From: Entamoeba histolytica HM-1:IMSS
Taxonomy: Eukaryota > Evosea > Mastigamoebida > Endamoebidae
Assembly: GCF_000208925.1 (NCBI RefSeq)
Contig: NW_001915078.1
Location: forward strand, 1-15,218
Direction of reading: 5' to 3'
Length of the DNA stretch: 15,218 nt
Each line of letters starts with the position of its first letter. Within the stretch, counting starts at the first letter, position 1. Of this stretch, positions 1-8,504 are shown in pieces. A program made the position numbers and the translations under genes. A model generated the notes under the pieces. That model did no database searches. It was not told the origin of the DNA and was given only the letters and a program-made list of their open reading frames with translations.

Positions 1-193
1 ATTATTGTTTATTTGATTTTAAAAAATAATAAATGAATATGAAATAATGAAATAAAATAATGAAGACAATGAAATGATAATGAAATAGAATAATCTAATA
101 TTGAACAAATCAAATAAAGAATATATTGAATATATCATTATTGTTACTTTATTATTTATTATTTCAATTATTAAATATTAATAAATTATTATT
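1..193. other. A+T-rich flank outside the visible inverted repeat
   Basis: This stretch is simple A+T-rich sequence built mostly from taat, aatga and ttatt words, and no coding potential is visible in any frame. It lies directly outside the left inverted-repeat arm. The matching position on the right lies beyond the window end, so this sequence may itself belong to a longer repeat arm. Confidence 0.6.
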
Positions 194-692
194 CATGAAT
201 ATTTAATTGATATTTTACAATTTCATTTTCATTTTATTTAATAAATGAAATATAAATAATAAATGAATGAATAATAATTTAATATATGAAATAATAAAAA
301 GAAAAGAAAGATAAATAATAAAGAAATATGATGTATTTAATATATAATATAATTTATTATCAAATATAATAATATCAAATGATGAATTATTTTTATTTCA
401 AAATATTTTGCATCAAAAATATGTTGCTAAATATTTTGCATCATTAAATTTTGCATCATTAAATTTTGCACTTTTTTTATTTGTTTCAATAAAATTTGCA
501 TCCTTTATTTTTTTCTTTCTTTTCTTCTTTTATCATCTCTTTTGTTTTATTACACTTTATCTTCTTTCTTTTTATCTTCTCTCCTTTCTACTTTTATTCT
601 TTCTTCATCATATTCTACTTCTTACTTTCTTTTTATTCTTTTATATCATTCATTCTCTTCTTTTTCAATTATTTGCTTTTTTTCGTTGCCTA
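194..692 (+). repeat. Left arm of long inverted repeat (~500 bp)
   Basis: The reverse complement of this segment matches 14718-15218. Comparing the two arms base by base, 194-411 is identical to its partner. There is one 2-bp deletion in this arm at about 415-420. Nine substitutions fall between about 516 and 625, and the inner end up to 692 is identical. Overall identity is about 98%. The inner boundary is sharp: both arms share CGTTGCCTA and then diverge completely. The outer end is unknown because the partner arm is cut by the window end at the position equivalent to 194. The outer part is general A+T-rich sequence, the middle holds a 15-bp tandem repeat, and the inner 190 bp is strongly pyrimidine-rich on the + strand. 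No protein is convincingly encoded; open frames here are hydrophobic Phe/Leu/Ser strings typical of poly-pyrimidine DNA. The arm could be a dispersed Entamoeba repeat, a terminus of a large element, or half of a segmental duplication. Confidence 0.93.
400..502 (-). repeat. 15-bp tandem repeat, left arm copy (7 units)
   Basis: Read on the minus strand, this is seven consecutive units of a 15-bp word, consensus GATGCAAAATTTAAT with variants. It is the inverted-repeat partner of 14908-15012. One unit (415-427) is 13 bp because of a 2-bp deletion, which breaks the reading frame that the right-hand copy keeps open. The other units preserve the 15-bp spacing. Confidence 0.8.
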
Positions 693-1440
693 AGCAAAAC
701 AAAAAGAAAATACACAAAAGAATAACAAATAATAAAAATATTTAAAGAACGTGCTTTTTAATACATATCAATAAAAGAAATTAAATGATATGAATAAACA
801 ATTAAAGTACAACAACAAATGATAAGAATTACAAATTAAAAGAATGAAGAATAATAAATTAAATAAGATGAATAAATAATAAACAACACAAATAGAAGAA
901 AAGAATAAATACAAAAGAAAGTACAATTAAGAATATGAAATATGAATGAATAGATACATAATACATTCAATAAAATATAAAATAAATAATGAATTAACAA
1001 AGAAATAAAAACAACACAAAATGAAACTTCTCTTCAAGAAAAATGAAAATAGTAGAAATGAAAGAAGAATAGAACAAGAAGAAATAAACAAAGGAATGAA
1101 ACAAGAAAGAAATAATAAAAATGAATAAATAATAAACAATAGATAATTGTCTAGAAGAATAAGAAATGACATAAGAAATAGAAATAATAAAAAGATAAAT
1201 TAGAATTTCTAATAAACTGGAAAGAAGAGAATTATTCAAGATAAAATGATACAAAAGAATAAATTAAAAATCATAACAATCATAAGAGATTAAATAAAAT
1301 CAAATGATGAAAGAATCAAATGATAAAATATGAATGAAACAATATGAAACAATGTGAATATAAAAATATATCATAAACAAAATTCTAATAGAGTGAATGG
1401 TTTATAACTTATTTCTCTGAAAAAAAAAATGAAATAAAAA
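693..1440. other. Purine-rich non-coding tract inside left arm
   Basis: The + strand is dominated by A and G here (words such as aagaaa, gaataa, aatgaa), an abrupt switch from the pyrimidine-rich end of the repeat arm at 692. Minus-strand open frames in this stretch read as Phe/Leu/Ser/Ile strings, as expected when purine-rich DNA is translated from its complement, and I do not regard them as genes. A small potential hairpin, TTTGCTT...AAGCAAA (672-678 with 692-698), sits exactly on the arm boundary. Confidence 0.6.
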
Positions 1441-3806
1441 TAAATATTTCTTCATTGAATTTATGATTTTTATGAATTGTTTATTCATTTGTGTTAATTT
1501 ATGTTATTTTGATAGGTGTTTTATTGTTAATGAAATTTAATACTCTACTTATTCAATACATAAATCTAAATTTCTTTTGAATAAGTTCTGACTTATTTTA
1601 TCTTATGTGTTGTATAAATCTCTCTTATTATTTGTGTATTCATCATACTAATTCTATTATTTGTAAATATAATGAATGTCTACATCATGTCATATTGTTG
1701 TGAATATTTGTAAATTTGATTTACTGAATCATTCATAAAAGAATTATGCCTTGTCTGTTTTTAAGTGTTTCATTTCATCTTATTAATTTCTGTTTCATTC
1801 AATAAAGAAATGTTAAATCTCCTAAATTCATCAACTCCTTTCTCATTACAACTCTTCATTTTTATACTTATTATTCTCTGTATTACATATTAGTATTGAC
1901 TCTTATCTCTGTCATTTCTTAAATCACTTCTAAACATGAAGATGAAATACACTTCTTTTCATGTTGTTTGAAATTCCAAAGAAAATAAAACAACAACAAG
2001 AAAAAGAAGAACAAGACAGTGTTAAATATCTCAAACATCAACTTATTATGTTAAAACATAAAAACAAAAGAAATAGAATATGATGAATTGTTGAAATTGA
2101 ATAAACTGTAGAATTTGATGTGAGTAAATGAAGATGACCATAGAAATAAGAAAGAAGATATGTTTTGTTGGTTAAAGTCATAATGTGTTTATGGTTGTTG
2201 TTTATTTCATTGGTAAAAACACATATGATGATGTTCATCATCATTGGTAATGTTTCATATTAATTCATTCAAGAAATAGACATGTGCTAAGAAGCAAATA
2301 ATCCAATTGTTGAACCAATAAAAAACATAAAACCTTTGACAAAAACAAATAACAATATTTAAATATTATGAAACACTTCAGAAATACTCTTCATTCAACA
2401 ATCAAACGCATTTTATGGAAGGAAGAATAGATGTGTTAATGATGAGTCAATGTCTTGAGTGATTGGAAGTACACAAAAGTCAGGTTGAAAAGTAACAAAA
2501 GATGGAATTGGATAGAAATATTATTGTGATGAGATTATGACTGTTGAGGAGACAAAGAATTAAATGAGCAACAAGAAGAATAAATGAGTAAAGTGAAGAG
2601 AATATTAGAGTAGTTTTGTTGAAATAATAAGTCAACCGAATGTTTAAAAGAAAAACAGAGAATAATAAAGATAAGTTATAGGAAGTGAAACAAAGTCAGT
2701 ATTAAAAGAGGTGAGAATGTTTTTGTATATCTTCTTTACAAAAGAATTTCATTGATTTAATTGAATGAAGTGGTGAAATGACATAATAAGTAATGTTGAT
2801 GTTTTTATTTTAAAACTGCATGGAAATACAGAAAAATCAAATTAAAACAAACATGAAGATACAAGAATAAAGAGATGAAATAAATGTGTTAAACAGTTTA
2901 AATATATTCACAGAATCAAATTTATTTGAGTAGCTCAAAAAGAATGAAAATATGTGAAAGATTTAATTGGTAATCAAACAAATAAATTAATGAAATAAAA
3001 TCATGAGATGAACAAAACATTCATAAACAATTTTTGAAGAAGTTGTCAGATTATGAATTAATGGGAAAGTAACTACCAAATGATTAAATAGTAAATTAAA
3101 GAATAACAAACACCATTAATCTTAATAAATAATGAAAGAATAATATACAATAAAGAGGTAGATTTATGATAAACATAACGATCAGAATTTATAAAGAAAA
3201 TAAAGAGAAGGTGTGTATAAAAGAAATAGAGATAATGAGATAAATAATAGAAAAATAAATAAGAATTAAGAACAAAACAAAGAAGATGAATCAGATATTA
3301 AAAGTGAATAAATTAAATGAATAAAAGAATAATGAATAACACAACATTAAATAATGAAGAAAGAAGAAATAAAATATAATTTAAGTATTGAAATTGATAT
3401 TTAGTTCAAAATAAAATGAAGTACTTGTTTTAATTGAATGAAACAAGTATTTTAATAATTTTCTAATTAATTTCAATTGACTAACATTGAATAATATAAA
3501 ATGAATATAAAATGATGATAAAGAATAAGAGAATAATTCAGTAAAACAAATTAATGAAATAAATAAAATAGAAAATGGAGTAAAGAGAGTAGAAGAAATG
3601 AAGAATGAAAGAGAAAGAATAAAGAAAATTTAAGAAGAAGAGAATAATATAATATAAAATAATAAATTATAATAACCATTTTGTTTATAGAATATTATTC
3701 ATAATACTAAATAATACATGAGAAAGAAAATGAAGAAAATAATATAACAAGAAGATTATAATATCTAATAATATGGTTCAATGTTTATAAATTCTATTTA
3801 AAATAT
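1441..3806. other. Long intergenic region, possibly with an unrecognised gene relic
   Basis: No open frame of convincing length or composition is present. 1441-1900 is mixed A+T-rich sequence. From about 1900 to 3120 the sequence is somewhat richer in G and C, and one forward frame (phase of position 2340) reads with Gln, Leu, Glu and Trp codons between frequent stops, several at positions where CAA or CAG could have become TAA or TAG. Stop density there is close to what such base composition gives by chance, so this is at most a hint of an eroded gene, and I recognise no family. 3121-3800 returns to plain purine-rich simple sequence and contains a nested inverted repeat (3387-3477). Confidence 0.45.
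3387..3477. repeat. Nested inverted repeat / potential stem-loop
   Basis: Two pairs of perfect 9-bp arms are nested. The outer pair is ATTGAAATT (3387-3395) with AATTTCAAT (3469-3477). The inner pair is TACTTGTTT (3422-3430) with AAACAAGTA (3441-3449) around a 10-nt loop. It lies about 330 bp upstream of the transporter pseudogene. It could be a small non-autonomous insertion remnant or a former regulatory structure; short arms arise by chance in A+T-rich DNA, but two nested pairs are less easily dismissed. Confidence 0.45.
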
Positions 3807-5660
3807 ATGTGAGTCATTCACTTGACAAGTGAACCAGTAGACACATTTAATATATTCAATGTAACACCTGATCCTAATGAGATTTCTGCAAAGAAGAAAA
3901 TTGCAAGATATAGAAGGAAAAGTTAGTGTAATAAAACTTTTCAAATATTCTGATTGGACTGACATGATTTTAATACTAGTTGGACTCATAAGTTCATTAG
4001 GAAATGGAGTAATGCAACTACTCATGATGCTTGTGATGGGAGACATGGTTAATAGTTATATTTATACTCCAGGTGATAATACAATAATAGATGAAGAAGT
4101 TAATCACATAATTTTTAATTGAATAAAAGAGTCAGTGAATAAAGTAGTTGTGAAGATGGTATATTTTTGAAGTGATAAGTATAGTGTTGAGTTTTCTGAG
4201 AACATTTTCATTGTTTGTAGTTTCTCAAAGAGAAGGAATTAAACCGAGAAGATTATATTTCAAGTCATTATTAAGACAAGATGCAATACGGTATGATTTT
4301 CAAGAATCAGGAGAATTGACGGGAAGAATAGCAATAAATATTAAAAATTATCAAGATGGAATTGGTCCAAAATTTGGAATGATTTTTCAAATAAGTTCAA
4401 TGGTTATTACAGGCTGTGTTATTGAATTTAAAAAAAAATGTTGGGATTTTGCATTAGTTGTGTTAGCAACTGTTCCATTTTCATCCTTGTCTTTACAATA
4501 TTTTAAATGGTTGGAATGAAATATGAAACAAAAGCATTAAATGTGTTTGGAGCAGCTGATGATATTACAGAAGAGACAATAGGAAATATTAGAACAGTTC
4601 AATCATTAAATCAAGAATATGAATTTATTGAAGAATATGAAGAAAAATAAAGCAAAATGAACATTTTAATGGAATTAAAGGACAATGTCTTGGATTAGGA
4701 TTTTCAATTATTATATTTTTCATAATTGTATCTTATGTACTTTGAAGTTGGTATGGTAATATTGTAATTGGATGAAAATGATGAATTAAAGGTATATTTA
4801 TTGTAGATGTATTAATGGTGTTCATGTCAGTATTATTTATTTCTCAAACATTATCAATGATTGCAAGACAATTAAATTTGCTCTTTTAGATACAAACTTT
4901 ACTTTATAAAATATTTACAACAATTGATAGAATAATAGATATTGATTGTTAGTCTATTGGTGATTAATGTCAAAGTGAGTGTAATGTGAATATTCAATTT
5001 GATGATGTTTAATTTGTTTATCCAACAAGACTATCTCATCATGTATTAAAAGGACTTGACCTTGAAATTAAGAAAGGAGAAATAATTGCATTAGTTGGAG
5101 CATCAGGATGTTGAAGGTCAACTACCATTCAATTAGTCCAAAGAAGTTATGAACCAAATGGTGGAAGAGTAACATTAGATGGAAAAGACATACGAGAATT
5201 GAATATCAAATGGTTAAGAAATCAAATAGGAATAGTTGGACAAGAATCAGTGTTATTTACTGGAACAATTCGAGAAATATTATGCTTGGAGCTAAAGAAT
5301 GAGAAACACTAAGTAAAGACGAGATGATTGAATGTGCTAAAGTGGCAAATGCATATGAATTTGTTTCTAAACTTGCAGAAGGATATGACACACTAATTGG
5401 AGAAAAAGGAGCATTATTAACAAGAGTAAAGAAAAAAAAGAATTGTCATTACATGTGCATTGATTAGAAAACAATCTAATCTTCTTCTTGATGAAGCTAC
5501 ATCAGCACTTGATACACAAAGTGAAAAGATTGTACAAGAAGCACTTGAAAAGCATTGAATGAAGAATAACAATTCTTATAGCAAATGAATTAACGACTGT
5601 TGGAAATACGGATAAATATGTGTTATTATTATAGGAAGAAAGGTAGAACAATGAATATAT
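3807..5660 (+). pseudogene. Pgp: P-glycoprotein (MDR/ABCB) ABC transporter pseudogene, N-terminal half only
   Basis: Three-frame reading recovers the first half of an Entamoeba-type P-glycoprotein, a plasma-membrane ATP-driven efflux pump. The order is an N-terminal leader (SEPVDTFNIFNVTPDPNE at 3828-3881), membrane domain 1 (about 3900-4900, including LRTFSLFVVSQREGI and KYETKALNVFGAA) and nucleotide-binding domain 1 (about 5000-5640). In-frame stops interrupt it at 3810, 4120, 4168, 4743, 4773, 4779, 4782, 4887, 4950, 4965, 5010, 5112, 5300 and 5632. Frame changes occur near 3893, 4170, 4500, 4650, 5278, 5430 and 5560. Walker A reads GASGC*RST: its Gly codon is a stop (5112-5114) and its Lys codon is AGG. 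The LSGGQ signature (about 5420-5450) is replaced by LTRVKKK plus indels. The switch His (AHR) reads ANE at 5581-5589. The Q-loop (VGQE) and Walker B (LLLDEAT, 5481-5501) are still readable. The second half (TMD2-NBD2), needed for a full pump of about 1,300 residues, is absent downstream. Published Entamoeba Pgp families include pseudogenes (Pgp3 and Pgp4); whether this is one of them I cannot tell. Confidence 0.95.
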
Positions 5661-6939
5661 TAAATATTACTAGGGTTGAAATGAATTGATTATACAATTC
5701 TTATTCAATAATTTTGAGTTATGAATTTATTTAAATAAATAATAGTTGATTATTGGTTCATTTTATGTTAATGATAAAATGGTTTTATAATTTAAAACAA
5801 TGTAAATATAATAAAGTCATGTAAAGATGATAGTTTGAAATGAAATTTACATTTTGACTATATTAATTCATTAAACAATACTTGAATGTTGAAATAACTA
5901 ACTAAGACATACATTTATCATTCTATTTAATCTATTTGTATTTACTATTATATATTAAAATATGATAATAATGTACACACATGAGTAATAAATATTTTAT
6001 CATAATATATAATAGTGATAATAAATGGAATGATATATTTTAATATGAATTGGTATTTTTAAAAGGAGTTTTGTTGTTCAATGGACTTTATTGAATAATC
6101 ATTAACAAATAGAATTTAATGTAATATAATTAATAGAAAATGGCATATAAACATAATAGAAGAACTAAAGAATAATAAATAATAACACGCATGATACAAT
6201 ACTTTAATCAATTGTTTGATTTTGTTTAAAATAAGTTAATAAGAATAAAAATTGAAATGGTTATAAATAAATATAGTCAAATTGTGTAATTAATAGTACA
6301 AATCATTAATTATTTAACTAATATATTAGTTATAAAATAATTATGACTCTTATTGATCAAATGACACTTAAATGCAGTAATAATAAATTATTTATTTAAT
6401 GTGTTTTTAATGGTTAATTTGATTCTTTCTATGATTTAAATAATTTTGCGGTATTAATCTCTATTATAAAAGAATGATAATAATAACTAAATAATATTCA
6501 TATTTAATTGTCAATAAAATCAAGACACAGATAATAATCAATAATATATATTGATAATTAATATGAACAAATAAATTCAAATTAAATGATATTCAATTAT
6601 TAGTGATTGAATGATATGAATTGAGTAAATAAATTTAAATTAAGTTTCACCTAAGTAAATTATATTTTTGTTATTTACTTCAAACAAATATATGCATTGT
6701 ATTGCGTTCATTGTTATATTTTAACATTGGACTTTCATCATTTATTTCTTTGTTTTCTTTTTTTTTAAAAAAAAAATTCATCACCAATTTTTATTTTACC
6801 CCATTTTCATTTGTATTGAAATATTCTTTATCGACAAAACATTACTTTTATTCTATTTTTTATTGATATAATAAACGAGTTTAATTTAATGTTTGTATGT
6901 TATTTGTGTGAATATTAAAGTAAATATATAAATTGGATT

Positions 6940-6963
6940 GAGTAAGTAAATTATTTATTACTC
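6940..6963. repeat. Short hairpin, 24 nt
   Basis: GAGTAA at 6940-6945 pairs with TTACTC at 6958-6963. After a one-base bulge, TAAA pairs with TTTA around a TTA loop. Related words (gagtaagt, gagtaaat) recur nearby at about 7015 and 6624. No function can be assigned. Confidence 0.4.
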
Positions 6964-7445
6964 CTTAATAAATAAATTTGGTTCTTTCATGTAAAACTAC
7001 TTATCATATAATTTTGAGTAAGTGAGAAAGGACTATTCTCAATTTATTCTCTTTTATCTCTATTTCTGATTATACTGGCATGCTAACATTCAAATATAAT
7101 AAATTGTTTCCTGTTAATTATATTATCTCTTGTTTATGTAAAAGAAAGGAATTTGAATAGAAATAAAATATAAATTGAGAAAAGAGAAATAACCCAATTA
7201 TGTTTAAATTAGAAAAGAAATGAAAGAAATGAAAACAGAAAAGATACAAACAGATAAAAATAATTAGTAAATATTCTAATGGATTTAATTATAGTCTGAT
7301 AAAATAGAAAATAATAATAACAATAAATAGAAATAAAATGATAAAATTCTATGAAATAATAAACACAGACATAATTAAAGATAAATGAGAAATAAAACAT
7401 TTGTACACAAGAGAATATCAAAGTAATAGTAAATAACAATGAGCG

Positions 7446-7468
7446 TTTAATTCAATAAATGAATTAAA
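7446..7468. repeat. Perfect 9-bp hairpin
   Basis: TTTAATTCA (7446-7454) and TGAATTAAA (7460-7468) are perfect complements around a 5-nt loop. It could be a fold in RNA or DNA; in such A+T-rich sequence a chance origin is possible. Confidence 0.4.
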
Positions 7469-7958
7469 TTCATTTTAACATAAAATTGATTTTGAAAAAT
7501 GAAAATAATAATTAACATAACAGTAGAGATAATATAAAAGAGATAATAAAACAATGAAAATGAATAAAATGAAATAAATAATAGAATAAACAATAAAAAT
7601 AAATAGAATAATATAAATTAAATATTAATTTGATTTTCAATAAAATAAGTAGAAATTATATAACTTAACTTAATTTAATTTAATGAAAATAAAATAATAA
7701 ATAATAAATTAAATAAATTTAAATGAATATTTTATTTCATCCTATCTAAAGTATTATTCAACTTAATTAATAATTTGTTTATTTTCACTTATTTTAATAA
7801 TAATAATTACTATCAATGAATATTACTCAAATAAACATTATAACTGAAGTTCTTCTGATTTTATAGTCTTTTCATTTACATCTAATAACGAACCATTGAA
7901 TTGGTTATTTTTATTTATTGTTGTTTTGAACAATACAACTGAAATTAAATACATTAAC

Positions 7959-8040
7959 TACCTAATTTACCATTTTTAATATCATCACATTTAATACAAC
8001 AAATACATTAAACAAACTGACTAATATATTAAATTAGGTA
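7959..8040. repeat. Spaced inverted repeat, 11-bp arms
   Basis: TACCTAATTTA (7959-7969) and TAAATTAGGTA (8030-8040) are perfect complements 60 bp apart. The layout is like a very small miniature inverted-repeat insertion, but I see no clear target-site duplication, and the interior is plain A+T-rich sequence. Confidence 0.4.
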
Positions 8041-8504
8041 AAATTAATTAACTTTAGTTCCTTTCGGTGGCTGTTTTAATAATTTGTGTTGAACATTATA
8101 AAATGTCAATGAAACACATGAATTCTATTTATATCTATCGTTATTTTTATAAAAAGAAGAAAAAATAATTAATAGATATTATTTTGTATAATATTATACA
8201 TATTTATTTTAACATTCATGGAATGAATAGTTTAAAAATAAAAAGACGATAATATGTTCAATAAATAAAATAATGATTTAAATGAAACAATTATCCAATA
8301 TTTAATCAAAAATTCATGGTTTTCATTTTTTTTTGTTGTAAGATTTTAACTATAAATAATAAAAACAAATAATAAATTATTATATTATAATAATCTATTT
8401 ATAGTATAAAATAACAAAATTTAACAAAAGATTCAAAATAATAAAAATTAAAGAAACTATAATCATCACAAATAATCTCATATTGTTATTCTTCATACTC
8501 ATTT

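Larger units (their letters stand above)
5661..8504. other. Long intergenic region between transporter pseudogene and kinase gene
   Basis: No gene is recognisable. The stretch is A+T-rich throughout, with a minus-strand hydrophobic open frame at 7209-7439 that I regard as a by-product of purine-rich sequence. A T-run followed by an A-run is centred near 6767. A run of four C at about 6800 is unusual for this DNA. Small hairpins occur at 6940-6963 and 7446-7468, and a spaced inverted repeat at 7959-8040. No trace of the missing second half of the transporter was seen. The last ~100 bases before 8505 should hold the kinase promoter, but I could not match the described Entamoeba core elements (a GTATTTAAA-like TATA box, a GAAC element, an AAAAATTCA-like initiator) at the expected distances. 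Confidence 0.55.

Noticed and set aside
408..745. Three overlapping forward open frames of 65-105 codons in the left arm
   Set aside because: They translate a pyrimidine-rich tract into Phe/Leu/Ser strings in several frames at once, with no domain, and the matching frame in the right arm is not conserved.
927..1254. Minus-strand hydrophobic open frames of 81 and 86 codons
   Set aside because: They are complements of purine-rich simple sequence, overlap each other in two phases and have no signal peptide plus domain structure.
2038..2244. 68-codon minus-strand open frame
   Set aside because: No recognisable family. It overlaps a region whose forward strand looks at least as gene-like, and its length is unremarkable for this composition.
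3798..4046. 82-codon minus-strand frame opposite the transporter pseudogene
   Set aside because: It is a shadow of the forward Pgp-like sequence, which has clear family similarity.
4120..5632. The many in-frame TGA/TAA/TAG codons as evidence of a recoded genetic code
   Set aside because: All three stop codons are affected, several frameshifts are present and catalytic motifs are lost, whereas the neighbouring kinase gene runs 1355 codons with standard stops. Pseudogene decay explains it.
5661..8504. Search for the missing second half (TMD2-NBD2) of the transporter
   Set aside because: No Walker A, signature or Walker B-like string was seen in any forward frame.
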